NCBI RefSeq assembly: GCF_001293465.1
Contig: NZ_JSYZ01000016.1
Location: 1-64,000, forward strand
DNA length: 64,000 bases
Reading direction: 5' to 3'
Source: Pseudomonas asplenii
GTDB lineage: Bacteria; Pseudomonadota; Gammaproteobacteria; Pseudomonadales; Pseudomonadaceae
This document shows positions 51,060 through 59,688 of the stretch, in pieces. Below the pieces are notes generated by a model that was not told the origin of the DNA, did no database searches, and saw only the letters and a program-made list of their open reading frames with translations. Each line of letters opens with the position of its first letter. The stretch's first letter is position 1. Made by a program: the position numbers and the translations under genes.

Positions 51060-51852
51060 GGGCGGGCTCCTTGTGGGCAAAAGCCAGGGTCGGCACGTCG
51101 ACGATGCTCGACCCGCCGTCGGCGACCAGCGTCGCCCCGGTGATGATCGAGGCGTCGTCGGACGCGAGGAAACGGCAGACCCTGGCGATTTCCTCGGCAC
51201 TGGCCGGGCGGCGCAGCGGTACGTCGGCGCAGACCCGGGCATAGGCCTGCTGCAGGGTTTCGCCGTGCCGGTCCATCAGCGGCTGCATTTCCTCGTCGGC
51301 CATGGGCGTACGCACCCAGCCCGGGCATACGGCGTTCACCCGCACGCCGTGGGGCCCATAGTCCCTGGCCAGCGAGCGGTTGAGGCCGAGCAGGGCATGT
51401 TTGGCCGTGGTGTAGCCACACACCTCCGGGCCCGCCGCCAGGGAGGCGATCGAGCCGATCAGGACGATGTTGCCAGCCGTTTCCTGTAGCAGGGGCAGGC
51501 AGGCCCGGGCGCTGTAGAAGGCGCTGTCGAGGTTGCTGCGCAGCGCCGCCTGCCAGCCTTCCGGGGTGGTCTCGGTGGCGCTGCCCAGGCCGTGGCCGCC
51601 GGCACAGGCCAGCAGCACATCGAGGCGGGCATAGCGCTGGCGGATGCGGGCGATGAAGTCGTCCCAGGCATCCGGGCAGGCGGCATCGCCGACCAGCACC
51701 AGGCCACCGGTTTGCCTGGCGACCTGTTCCAGCGGTTCGCGCCGCCGGCCGATCAGCACCAGGTTGTCGCCCTGCGCGGCGTACAGCCGGGCACAGGCCG
51801 CGCCGATGCCGGTTCCGGCACCGGTGATGACGAGGGTCCGTGGTTCAGGCAT
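51052..51852 (-). CDS. Short-chain dehydrogenase/reductase, second of the pair
   Basis: 266 residues. Cofactor loop ITGAGTGIGAACA, CAGGHG in place of NAG, catalytic Ser in IGSIASLA and YTTAKHALL. PGWVRTPMADEEM follows. It overlaps MoaF upstream and the other SDR downstream by eight bases each, so the three are one translationally linked operon. Substrate unknown. Confidence 0.86.
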   Translation of the reverse strand: MPEPRTLVITGAGTGIGAACARLYAAQGDNLVLIGRRREPLEQVARQTGGLVLVGDAACPDAWDDFIARIRQRYARLDVLLACAGGHGLGSATETTPEGWQAALRSNLDSAFYSARACLPLLQETAGNIVLIGSIASLAAGPEVCGYTTAKHALLGLNRSLARDYGPHGVRVNAVCPGWVRTPMADEEMQPLMDRHGETLQQAYARVCADVPLRRPASAEEIARVCRFLASDDASIITGATLVADGGSSIVDVPTLAFAHKEPAHA

Positions 51853-52669
51853 CGGGGTACTCCGTGCGGTTCAGGACCTGGCAGTAGGAACTGACCGGGA
51901 AGTTCGACAGCTCGTCGAAGGAGGCGCCGGCATAACCGAAGATCTTGCCGTCGCTGCGGTGCTGTTGCAGGTCGATCAAGACCAGGCCGAGGGTCGGGAC
52001 GATCTTTTCGCGCCAGACGAACAGGTAGAGTTGATCGGCGATCTTGTAGTAATGGCAGCGATCGGTATCGCACAGGCCTTTTTCCACGCCTTCCAGGCAC
52101 TGCCAGGTGTAGAACCGGTCGTTGAGATAGATGTGTTCGTAGACTTCGCTCGGGCTGTAGCGGTAATGGTTGCGCAGGCCGCTCAGTTCGTTGGTCGGGG
52201 CGTGGGGGCAGTGGCCCTCTTGCCAGGGGCGGTCGAGGCTGCCATGCAGGAACTCGGCCTCGACCGTGGTCAGGTCCTTGCCGGCCAGGGCGCGGCTGTA
52301 GAGTCCTTCGCGCGTCTGCTCGGCGCTCGGCATGCGGCCGATCACGGCGGTGAAGGCGGCGTTGTCGGTGTCGAGCACCAGGCTGATCGACCAGGCCTGG
52401 CCGCTTTCGTGCTTGATGAAATCCACCAGGTACAGGCCGGGGCGTACGGAGGTTGCCCGATAGTTCGCGGTGCCGCTGGAGTGACCGTCGGCGGCGTTCC
52501 AGGACAGGGTTTCGCGCTCGAAGCGGTGCTCGATCTGCCAGCCATTGGCGAAGTGCAGGGTGAAGGCCCTGCCTTGCAGGTCGGCCAGATTCGGCAGGAT
52601 GAAGGCTTGCGGGGCGAAGCCGTCGGCCAGGGCGCCAACGGTGATCCAGTCTTTATTGTTTGCGGTCAT
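51845..52669 (-). CDS. moaF: MoaF-family protein (monoamine regulon)
   Basis: 274 residues. The sequence has the MoaF layout with two lipocalin-like beta domains: FILPNLADLQGRAFTLHF, SARVDFI-like YLVDFIKHESGQAWS, and a C-terminal YKIADQLYLFVWREKIVPT. MoaF is often mislabelled 'molybdenum cofactor biosynthesis protein F'; the name comes from the monoamine regulon of Klebsiella. The ATG at 52669 has CGGAGC upstream. The FeaR and FeaB neighbours agree with monoamine catabolism. The biochemical role is not established. Confidence 0.78.
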   Translation of the reverse strand: MTANNKDWITVGALADGFAPQAFILPNLADLQGRAFTLHFANGWQIEHRFERETLSWNAADGHSSGTANYRATSVRPGLYLVDFIKHESGQAWSISLVLDTDNAAFTAVIGRMPSAEQTREGLYSRALAGKDLTTVEAEFLHGSLDRPWQEGHCPHAPTNELSGLRNHYRYSPSEVYEHIYLNDRFYTWQCLEGVEKGLCDTDRCHYYKIADQLYLFVWREKIVPTLGLVLIDLQQHRSDGKIFGYAGASFDELSNFPVSSYCQVLNRTEYPDA

Positions 52670-52754
52670 GATGAAGCTCCGGTTGCTTGGATGGACCTGC
52701 CGGATCATGCCGCTGGCGGCTTTGCCCGCCTATCAACCGGATGGTTGAGGTGGG

Positions 52755-53414
52755 CTAGAAAAAGAGGTGGACCACCAGTTCGGTGCGGCTGCTGGCACCG
52801 GTCTTTCGAAACAGGTTGATCAGGTGGGTCTTGATGGTCGCCAGGCTGACCTCCAGCTCCTGGGCCAGTTGCTTGTTGCTGGCGCCCTGGCGCAGCAGGT
52901 GGGCGATCTGGCGCTCCCTGGGGGTCAGGTCGAGCAGCGGGTCCTCGCAGGGCTGCAGGTTGGCGACCGCCAGTTGCAGCAGTGATTGCAGGGCCTGGAG
53001 TCGAGCCAGTTGTTCGGTGTCGAAGGGCCCCAGGTCGGCCGTACGCAGCAGCGAGATCGCGGCCTGGGGGTGGCCGGCGCGATGGGCGAGGATCTCCACC
53101 ACGTCGACGATACCGTGGCGCCGCAGAAAGTCGGCATAGCGCTGGTTGTCGCGTCTGGGTTGGCGCGTCATGGCCAGCCCGATAGGCACCACGGCCAGCC
53201 CGCTGGACAGGCAGTTGCGCGGTTGCAGGGGATCGAACTGACGGTAGTGGTCGAGGTAGTCGCGGTGCATCTCGCCTGTCATGCCCAGCAGGCGGAAATC
53301 ACGGGCCTGCAGGTCGCGGTCGACGCGGTAGAAGGCGGCGCGGCTGGCCGGGACCAGTTGCGTGAAGGCGCCCAGGCAATGCTGGGCGATTTCCTGGAGG
53401 GGAATGCTGTGCAT
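52755..53414 (-). CDS. LuxR-family transcriptional regulator
   Basis: 219 residues. The C-terminal LuxR helix-turn-helix reads LTPRERQIAHLLRQGASNKQ, LAQELEVSLATIKTHLINLF and RKTGASSRTELV. The N-terminal ~140 residues look like a GAF-type sensor without an autoinducer signature. It sits inside the minus-strand series between the cupin and moaF genes (85 bases before moaF) and probably regulates it. Confidence 0.85.
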   Translation of the reverse strand: MHSIPLQEIAQHCLGAFTQLVPASRAAFYRVDRDLQARDFRLLGMTGEMHRDYLDHYRQFDPLQPRNCLSSGLAVVPIGLAMTRQPRRDNQRYADFLRRHGIVDVVEILAHRAGHPQAAISLLRTADLGPFDTEQLARLQALQSLLQLAVANLQPCEDPLLDLTPRERQIAHLLRQGASNKQLAQELEVSLATIKTHLINLFRKTGASSRTELVVHLFF

Positions 53415-53465
53415 GCGCGCCCGGCCTCGTCGGTGGGCTGCCGGTGGGGCCGGCAGCCGGGTTGG

Positions 53466-53831
53466 TCAGGCGACTGCGAAGTAGTGCTTGACGAAGCTTT
53501 CGCTGACCACTTCCCAGAGCACCGGGGTGCCCTTGGTCACGAACCAGCTGTCACCGGCCTTGTAGCGGGTGCTCTGGCCGCTGTTCTCGTCGGTCAGGAT
53601 CACTTCGCCGGTCACCACGGTGGCCTGTTCGGCGAACGGATAGACCATGCGGAACTTGCCCTGGGTGGTGCCGAAGTAGGCGCTGCTGACCGGGTCGGTC
53701 GGGGCGCCGAAGGTCATCTTGCCGAAGGCGCGCACTTCGCCTTCGAGGATCTGCGAGCCGAGGTCGGCGACGGTGCCCCAGGCATCGAGCTCGGACAGTT
53801 GGACATCTTTCTTCACGGTGGTAAGGGTCAT
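53466..53831 (-). CDS. Cupin protein (DUF861/EutQ-like)
   Basis: 121 residues, a single cupin barrel: FRMVYPFAEQATVVTGEVIL, YKAGDSWFVTKGTPVLWEV. The classical metal histidines are absent, as in the DUF861 branch. It is 49 bases downstream of the FAD oxidase gene. Such cupins often follow amine or amino-acid oxidases in pseudomonads; the reaction is unknown. Confidence 0.78.
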   Translation of the reverse strand: MTLTTVKKDVQLSELDAWGTVADLGSQILEGEVRAFGKMTFGAPTDPVSSAYFGTTQGKFRMVYPFAEQATVVTGEVILTDENSGQSTRYKAGDSWFVTKGTPVLWEVVSESFVKHYFAVA

Positions 53832-53880
53832 GGCAGTTGCTCCTGATGAGTGGAAATGAAAGGGAAGGGCGCCTTGGCCA

Positions 53881-55179
53881 TCAGCGGCGCCCGTTCCAGT
53901 AGCCCGAGAGTTGGTGCCAGGACTTGCCGCCGGTCAGCAGCAGTGGACGAATCACGTCCTTGCCGATGATGGTCGGGCGCGGGATCGAGCTGACCAGGTC
54001 GTAGCGCGCCGAGCCTTCGCTCATGCCCTCGGCCAGCACCTTGCAGATGATGTGGCTCGGGGTCACGCCGAAACCGGAGTAGCCCTGGACGTAGAAGGCG
54101 TTGCGCCGGCCCGGCAATGTGCCGATCTGCGGGAACAGGTTCGGGCTGCAGGCCATCGGGCCGCCCCAGGCCAGGTCGATCTTCACGTCCTTGAGGTAGG
54201 GGAAGATCTTCAGCATCAGGTTGCGGTTCCAGGCCTTGAGGTCGCGCGGGATATGCTCGACCAGCGGGGTGGCTGCGCCGAACAGCAGGCGGTTCTCGTT
54301 GGTGACGCGGTAGTAGTCGATCACCGGGCGAATGTCGCTGTAGGCGCCGCGGATCGGGCTGATGCGGTTGATCAGTTCCTCCGACAGCGGCTCGGTCATC
54401 ATCTGGAAGGCGTAGGTGTTGATGGTCGAGCGATGCAGTTCCGGTTCCAGCTTGTTGAGGAAGCTGTCGCAGGCCCACAGCAGCTTGCTGGCCTTGACCG
54501 AGCCGCGTCCGGTGCGCACGGTGATCTGCTCGCCGTAGCGCACTTCCAGGGCCGGGCTGTTCTCGAAAATCCGCGCGCCATGGCCGACCAGCGCCTTGGC
54601 CTCGCCGAGCAGCAGGTTCAGCGAATGCACGTGACCGCCGCCCATGTGCAGCAGGGCGCTGCTGTAGGCATCGGAGCCGATGATCTGCTTGACCTCGGAG
54701 CCCGCCAGGAAGCGGATCTCGTGCTGGCTGTTGATCGACTTGAAGTCCTTCTCCCAGGCGCGCAGGGTCTTTTCCTGGCGGGCATTGAAACCCATGTAGC
54801 CGTAGCCGTGGCAGAAGTCGGCATCGATATCGTACTTGGCGATGCGGTTCTTGATGATGTCGGCGCCCAGGTCGCTGATCTCGAAGATCCGCCGCAGGCC
54901 GTCTTCGCCCACGTCTTTCTTGATCTTTTCCAGGTCGTGACCGATCCCGGCCATGATCTGCCCACCGTTGCGCCCGGTGCCGCCAAAGCCCAGGTAGCGC
55001 GCTTCCAGCACGACGATGTTGGTGATGCCTTTTTCGGCGAGCTCCAGGGCCGTGTTGATGCCGGAGAAACCGCCGCCGATAACGACAACGTCGGCTTCCA
55101 CATCCTGTTCCAGGGTTGGGAAACTGAGGTTGTATTTCTTGGTGGCCGTGTAGTAGGTGGGCGTTTCGATAGTGATCAT
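53881..55179 (-). CDS. FAD-dependent amine oxidase (DAO family, PuuB-like)
   Basis: 432 residues. FAD loop VVVIGGGFSGINTALEL (about 32-48), then LEARYLGFGGTGRNGGQI, a motif typical of gamma-glutamylputrescine oxidase and related DAO proteins, and YVQGYSGFGVTPSH near the C-terminus. It would oxidise a primary or secondary amine to aldehyde and ammonia, giving H2O2. ATG 55179 is chosen; ribosome site weak. It begins the minus-strand series that ends in the MoaF/SDR genes. The same superfamily supplies the oxidase of hydrazine pathways, but this gene is 12 kb from that operon. Confidence 0.83.
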   Translation of the reverse strand: MITIETPTYYTATKKYNLSFPTLEQDVEADVVVIGGGFSGINTALELAEKGITNIVVLEARYLGFGGTGRNGGQIMAGIGHDLEKIKKDVGEDGLRRIFEISDLGADIIKNRIAKYDIDADFCHGYGYMGFNARQEKTLRAWEKDFKSINSQHEIRFLAGSEVKQIIGSDAYSSALLHMGGGHVHSLNLLLGEAKALVGHGARIFENSPALEVRYGEQITVRTGRGSVKASKLLWACDSFLNKLEPELHRSTINTYAFQMMTEPLSEELINRISPIRGAYSDIRPVIDYYRVTNENRLLFGAATPLVEHIPRDLKAWNRNLMLKIFPYLKDVKIDLAWGGPMACSPNLFPQIGTLPGRRNAFYVQGYSGFGVTPSHIICKVLAEGMSEGSARYDLVSSIPRPTIIGKDVIRPLLLTGGKSWHQLSGYWNGRR

Positions 55180-55545
55180 GGCGCAGCCTGAAAAAGTGAA
55201 GGAAAGCTCAAGGCAGGGAGTCCGGGAGACTCTGTCGTCGATGACGTCCATTAAGAGCCCTGGCGCGGCGGATGTCTTGATTCTCTGTGCCGGTTTTTTT
55301 GATTCAGCGCGCCAGGGCGGGCAAGGCCGTCCCGGGACCGCCCCACGCTCAGGTGGAAATGGAGGGTCAACTCAAGACATGATGGCTGAAGGAGGGCTTT
55401 GGGCAAGTGCTGTGGCCGGGGCGTGTTTCGAAACACAGGCGGGGAAGGGGTGGGACGGACAATGGCGCGCACCTGAGGCGCTTCTTTGCGGGGTCAGGGG
55501 TGACCGGTGTTTCAACCGGCCACCCGGCACAGGGGCGATACGACC
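55180..55545. other. Intergenic region upstream of the FAD oxidase
   Basis: 366 bases with no convincing gene. The left part should hold the oxidase promoter; a run of seven T follows CCGG near 55290. I see no clear operator. The 3' end of the Gly-rich gene comes in from the right. Confidence 0.5.
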
Positions 55546-55947
55546 TTAACCCCCTGAACCGCCGCCCGCGCCGCCACCGGCACCACCGCCAGACGCGCCA
55601 CCGGATGCTCCGCCAGAGGCGCCCCCGGAACCAGAACCGGTCCCGCCGCTGCCGCCGTTGCCCGCACCGCCGTCGCCTTCGCCACCGCTGGTGTTGCCGG
55701 AGCCCGGGTTGGTGCTGCTGCCACTGGCATTACCGCCGTTGCCGCTTTGCGAACTGCCCGGATAGGAGCCTGGCGGCAGGGCTGAACCTGACCCGGTCGA
55801 GCCCGGCGTCGATGAGGAGGCACCGTTGCCGGTGTTGCCCATGGTGCCGTTCGTTCCCGTGCCGGTGGTACCGGCGGCGAGGACTGCCGTGCTGAAGGCG
55901 CAGACCAGGCCGGCTGCTGTCAGAAGTCTTGCGATGGATGATTTCAT
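55546..55947 (-). CDS. Gly/Ser/Thr-rich exported protein
   Basis: 133 residues. A signal peptide (LLTAAGLVCAFSTAVLAAG) is followed by low-complexity sequence of Gly, Ser, Asn and Thr that ends in repeated GGASGGASGG and GGGAGGG units. No catalytic motif. ATG 55947 has GAGGAAAA upstream. Likely an extracellular or periplasmic disordered protein; composition alone can give such frames, but the signal peptide and ribosome site support a real gene. Confidence 0.6.
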   Translation of the reverse strand: MKSSIARLLTAAGLVCAFSTAVLAAGTTGTGTNGTMGNTGNGASSSTPGSTGSGSALPPGSYPGSSQSGNGGNASGSSTNPGSGNTSGGEGDGGAGNGGSGGTGSGSGGASGGASGGASGGGAGGGAGGGSGG

Positions 55948-56134
55948 CGGATTTTCCTCGTGCAAGAATGGATCGTGTTTCCGGCGTCCCGTGTCGTCAT
56001 TCCTCTCGCGCAGGCGGCCTGGCCGACGGGGGTGGGGGCAATCGTGTCGTCCCTGATGTTTGGAAGAAGGCGAGGAAGGCTAAGTTTGAATAATCTGGGA
56101 AAAGGACGACGAATGGCGTGGGTAGGGAGCTGAT

Positions 56135-56593
56135 ATGAAAGTGGGCGTGATTTCCGATACCCATGGGCTGCTGCGTCCCGAGGCCATTGCCGCCTTGCAG
56201 GGCTGTGAGCGGATCATTCACGCCGGTGACATCGGCAAACCCGAGGTGCTCGAACGACTGTCCGCCATCGCGCCGCTGTTCGTCGTGCGGGGCAACAACG
56301 ACCAGAACCTGCCCTGGGCCGGGCATCTGCCTGACGTTCTGCGCCTGGACCTGGACGGCTGGCCGACCTTGCTGGTTCATGACCTTGCCGATGTGCCGGC
56401 CCTGTTGGATGAGACGATCAGGGTCGTGATCACCGGCCACTCGCACAAGCCGCTGATCGAATGGCGCGGCGAATGCCTGTACCTGAACCCGGGCAGTGCC
56501 GGGCCGCGACGTTTCAAGCTGCCGGTGACGCTGGCGCTGCTGGACGTGCAGGGGGCGTCGATCGAGTCTCGGTTGGTGTCGTTGCTGGAGTGA
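56135..56593 (+). CDS. YfcE/MJ0936-type metallophosphoesterase
   Basis: 152 residues. Calcineurin-like motifs: ISDTHG (D8, H10), HAGDIG, RGNND, and GHSHKP near residue 108. Family members hydrolyse phosphodiesters with two metal ions. Stands alone. Confidence 0.88.
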   Translation: MKVGVISDTHGLLRPEAIAALQGCERIIHAGDIGKPEVLERLSAIAPLFVVRGNNDQNLPWAGHLPDVLRLDLDGWPTLLVHDLADVPALLDETIRVVITGHSHKPLIEWRGECLYLNPGSAGPRRFKLPVTLALLDVQGASIESRLVSLLE

Positions 56594-56615
56594 GTTTGCG
56601 AGGGCAGCCTGCTGG

Positions 56616-57191
56616 TCAGATCAGTCGCTCGTACTCCGAAAGCAGCTTGACGCTTTGGGCAAGACCTTGGGCCCGTAGTCGTTCCAGGAGCCTTTGCGCG
56701 GTATAAGGGGGATTCTTCAGGGACGCACGTTGTGCCTGGACGGCTTCGAGTACGGCGGCCCGGTCAAGGTCGAGGAGATCTGCGATGAAGTCGTCCGGAT
56801 GCACGGCCTCGATATCAAACGGCTGGAGCACGGCTGACGGGAAGTCCCTGAGATTGAAGGTCACGATGACCGAGGCGTTGCATCTGATGGCCGCTGCCAG
56901 GACATGCCGATCATCCGGGTCGGGGAGGACGAGGCCTTCACATAGAGGCTCGTATCCAGTCACTAGCGCATCGGGTATGGCCTTGTCCATTGCCATGGAT
57001 GTTCGATCAAGCTGGGTCTGGCCAAGGTCCTGGCGATTGAGCAGAAGGTTGCGTTTCCATTCCTCATGAATCCGGGCTGTCCAGCGAGCCCTGTACATAC
57101 CCGTCAGCGCCAGGTGCATGAGTAGGTCACGCAATGGCGCCGGGTAGAGGACATTGGCGTCATACACCGCGGTAAACGCTGATTGCCTCAT
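56616..57191 (-). CDS. PIN-domain toxin (VapC-like)
   Basis: 191 residues. PIN acidic residues: VYDANVLYP (first Asp), a Glu in HEEWKR, DPDDRHVLAAA and VTFNLRDFP. This is the RNase fold of VapC toxins, in the longer variant (about 190 residues) that pairs with an excisionase-like antitoxin. The ATG overlaps the antitoxin stop (ATGA), so it is translationally coupled. Confidence 0.85.
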   Translation of the reverse strand: MRQSAFTAVYDANVLYPAPLRDLLMHLALTGMYRARWTARIHEEWKRNLLLNRQDLGQTQLDRTSMAMDKAIPDALVTGYEPLCEGLVLPDPDDRHVLAAAIRCNASVIVTFNLRDFPSAVLQPFDIEAVHPDDFIADLLDLDRAAVLEAVQAQRASLKNPPYTAQRLLERLRAQGLAQSVKLLSEYERLI

Positions 57192-57655
57192 TCATACCCC
57201 ATCTTCAGTTCCTGGGCTTGTGCCGCCAGTTCATCCATTGCCTGGCGGCTCTCTGCGGTTCTGCGTTGCTTGTAGTCCATGAGATCGGCAAATTTCACCC
57301 GGCGATGGCGGCCGACCCTGGTGTGAGGAATGACATGCTCATCCAGCAGCTTGACCAGATGCGGCCGCGAGACATTCAGCAAGTCCGCGCCTTCCTGGGT
57401 CGTCAGTTCCGCATGGATCGGAACGACCTTCACGGCATTTCCCATCGCCAGTTCACTCAGGATCTCGTCCAGTAGACGCAGGGCCGAGACCGGTAGCTGG
57501 AGGGTGTGTGGCTGCTGCTTGTCATCCAGTATTTCGATGCGCTGGGTATCCAGCTGGGTCGATAGGAACGCGGCGAGCTGGCGGCGTGACTCTACGGCAG
57601 CAGCGATCTGCCTTTCATCAGGAAGCATCGTGGTGCTCAGGTCTGCGGTAGTCAT
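57188..57655 (-). CDS. Excisionase-type HTH antitoxin
   Basis: 155 residues. The C-terminal part is a MerR/excisionase-type helix-turn-helix: TTQEGADLLNVSRPHLVKLL, then IPHTRVGRHRRVKFADLMDY. The N-terminal half is helical. It is the first gene of the toxin-antitoxin pair. ATG 57655 follows GGAG by seven bases. Direct repeats upstream (57713-57746) may be its operator. Confidence 0.83.
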   Translation of the reverse strand: MTTADLSTTMLPDERQIAAAVESRRQLAAFLSTQLDTQRIEILDDKQQPHTLQLPVSALRLLDEILSELAMGNAVKVVPIHAELTTQEGADLLNVSRPHLVKLLDEHVIPHTRVGRHRRVKFADLMDYKQRRTAESRQAMDELAAQAQELKMGYE

Positions 57656-57712
57656 GGGTGTCTCCAAAATCTTTTGTATTCGCGCAGGTGCGTTGGGTCT
57701 ACATTGATCTTG

Positions 57713-57746
57713 TAAACGAAATAAACGAAATTCGCAATAAACGAAA
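57713..57746. repeat. Three direct TAAACGAAA repeats upstream of the antitoxin gene
   Basis: Copies at 57713-57721, 57722-57730 and 57738-57746. The first two are head-to-tail. Position 58-91 bases before the antitoxin ATG fits an operator for autoregulation by the toxin-antitoxin complex. Confidence 0.55.
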
Positions 57747-57885
57747 CGCTCAGCCTTTGAGTAGGATCAGTCACCGTTGCCGATCATCAATGTATAGAGA
57801 CGAACCGAAGCCTAGCTGCCAGGATTGGAGAGCGATGGGCATGGGGAGTGTTCTAGGACATTTCAGTCATAGGGAAGAGATTTCT

Positions 57886-57926
57886 CCTGCTGGCTGCTGA
57901 AGAACCTGTCTTCAGCAGCCAGCAGG
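57886..57926. terminator. Perfect 18-bp hairpin downstream of the amidotransferase gene
   Basis: Left arm 57886-57903 (CCTGCTGG...TGAAGA) pairs fully with 57909-57926, with a 5-base loop. There is no clear T-run on either side, so it may be a factor-assisted terminator or an RNA-stabilising element. Confidence 0.55.
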
Positions 57927-57958
57927 ACGACAATGAGAAGCCAGGGGCCCGGATGAGC

Positions 57959-58687
57959 TCATCCAGCTCCAGCGACGCTGTACTCCTCGAGCAGCTTGTC
58001 CAGAAACACGAACAGTTTCCGGTTCATCTCGTCCCAGTTGTTCGCCCGCAGGGCCGCCGGCTGCTGGACGAAGCGGCGATCGAGGAGGGTGGCCAGTTCG
58101 CGCTCGGAAGCGGCGATCAGCAGCTCGACGACCTCACGGGTGAATTCCATGTGGCACTGGAATCCATAGACGAGCTTGCTGTATTCGACAATCTGGCGGG
58201 GGCAGCCTTCGCTGGTCGCGATGATCGTCGCGTCGGCGGTCAGGCCGGGCATGTCGTTGTGCCAATGGCCGACCTGCAGCACTTCGCCGAAGTGGGCGAA
58301 CTTGGCGTTGGCCTTGCCCGCGGCGGTCAGGCTGATCGGAAACTGGCCGATCTCCTTCTCCGGGCTGTGCTCGAACCGGGCGCCCAGCGCCTCGCCGATG
58401 AGCTGTGAGCCCAGGCAGATGCCGACGACCGCCTTGCCCGCGTCGATCGCCTGGCCGATCAGGCGGCATTCGGCGGCCGCATCGAAGTGCGGGCATTGTT
58501 CGAGGGTGGTGGCCGGGTCCTGGGGGCCGCCGAGGATCACCAGCAGGTCGATCGCGTCCGCATTGGTCGGCAGTGCCTGGTTGGCGTACACGCGGGAGTA
58601 GCTGGCGGCATGGCCTCGCTCCCTGACCCAGGTTTCATAGGCACCCGGTGCCTCGAACGCTTCGTGAACGATGAAGTGGACTTTCAT
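57959..58687 (-). CDS. Class I glutamine-amidotransferase-like protein
   Basis: 242 residues. The triad is visible: nucleophile Cys in GICLGSQLIG, and His/Glu in FQCHMEFTRE. GGPQDPATTLEQCPHF is typical of the stand-alone GuaA-type amidotransferase family in pseudomonads. It hydrolyses glutamine or a gamma-glutamyl compound; partner unknown. It lies 62 bases after the DapA-like gene on the same strand. Confidence 0.82.
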   Translation of the reverse strand: MKVHFIVHEAFEAPGAYETWVRERGHAASYSRVYANQALPTNADAIDLLVILGGPQDPATTLEQCPHFDAAAECRLIGQAIDAGKAVVGICLGSQLIGEALGARFEHSPEKEIGQFPISLTAAGKANAKFAHFGEVLQVGHWHNDMPGLTADATIIATSEGCPRQIVEYSKLVYGFQCHMEFTREVVELLIAASERELATLLDRRFVQQPAALRANNWDEMNRKLFVFLDKLLEEYSVAGAG

Positions 58688-58749
58688 GGGAGGTTCTCTT
58701 GAGTGGCAGGAGCGCAAGCTGCCCGGCGCCGGGCAGCTTGCCAGTGGGC

Positions 58750-59643
58750 TCAGCGGGCGACTGCCAGCTCGTCCAGCAGGCCCTTGAGGTAGGCGCTGCC
58801 CTGCGGGTCCAGCGGTTGCAATGGCAGGCGCGGCGCACCGACGTCCAGGCCGAGCATGTTCAAACCGGCCTTGATGGTGGTCGGCAGGCCACGGCGGGTG
58901 ATGTACTCCAGCAGCTCGTACTGGCGATAGAACAGGTCGCGGGCCTGTTGCAGATCGTGATGCTGCACCGCGTCCCACAGGGCCAGGTTCAGTTGTGGAA
59001 TCAGGTTCGGCGCCGCAGTGCACCAGCCGGCCGCACCGGCCACCAGGGCTTCGAGCGTCAGCGGGTTGCAGCCGTTGTAGAACGCCACCTGGCCGCCGGT
59101 GGCCTGGTACAGGCGGTGCATGCGCTGGATGTCACCGGTGCTCTCCTTGACCATGGTGACGTTCTTCACCTCCTTCAGGATGCGCAGGATCAGTTCCACC
59201 GACAGGTCGGTGCCGCTGGTGCCCGGGTTGTTGTAGAGCATGATCGGGATATCGATCGCCGCACCGACCGCCTTGTAGTGGTCGACGATTTCCGTCTCGG
59301 TCAGCTTCCAATAGGAGGCGGGCAGCACCATCACCGCCGTGGCGCCGCAGGCCTGGGCCAACTGCGCCCGCTGCACGGTGCGTGCGGTGGTCAGGTCGGA
59401 AACGCTGACCACGCTGGGCACGCGCCCGGCGATTTTCTCCTGGCTGTAGCGCACCACCGATTCCCATTCGCTGTCGGCGAGGTAGGCGCCTTCGCCGGTG
59501 CTGCCCAGCGGCGCGATGGCGTGCACGCCGGACTGGATCAGGCGGTCGATGGAGTGGCCCAGGGCCGTCAGATCGATCGAACCGTCTGCTGCGAAGGGAG
59601 TGATGGTGTAACCGATAACGCCGCGAATCTGAGGAGTGGACAT
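58750..59643 (-). CDS. DapA/NAL-family aldolase (dihydrodipicolinate-synthase-like)
   Basis: 297 residues, TIM barrel of the N-acetylneuraminate lyase superfamily. PLGSTGEGAYL (GxxGE), the catalytic Tyr in IMLYNNPGTSG and the Schiff-base Lys in VTMVKESTGD. ATG 59643 has AAGAGGTG upstream. As it is grouped with a class II aldolase and an XRE-cupin regulator, a pyruvate- or keto-acid aldolase in a catabolic path is more likely than lysine synthesis. Confidence 0.85.
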   Translation of the reverse strand: MSTPQIRGVIGYTITPFAADGSIDLTALGHSIDRLIQSGVHAIAPLGSTGEGAYLADSEWESVVRYSQEKIAGRVPSVVSVSDLTTARTVQRAQLAQACGATAVMVLPASYWKLTETEIVDHYKAVGAAIDIPIMLYNNPGTSGTDLSVELILRILKEVKNVTMVKESTGDIQRMHRLYQATGGQVAFYNGCNPLTLEALVAGAAGWCTAAPNLIPQLNLALWDAVQHHDLQQARDLFYRQYELLEYITRRGLPTTIKAGLNMLGLDVGAPRLPLQPLDPQGSAYLKGLLDELAVAR

Positions 59644-59688
59644 GCAAGGCACCTCTTGACTGTTTTCTGGAAGGGAGTACCGCTTCGA

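Larger units (their letters stand above)
57656..57958. other. Intergenic region between the antitoxin and amidotransferase genes
   Basis: 303 bases; no convincing gene. It holds three TAAACGAAA repeats near the antitoxin promoter and a long perfect hairpin at 57886-57926. The repeat-containing part is AT-richer than the surroundings. Confidence 0.6.

Noticed and set aside
51845..52669. Molybdenum cofactor biosynthesis
   Set aside because: No other moa/mob genes; FeaR and FeaB neighbours indicate the monoamine regulon.
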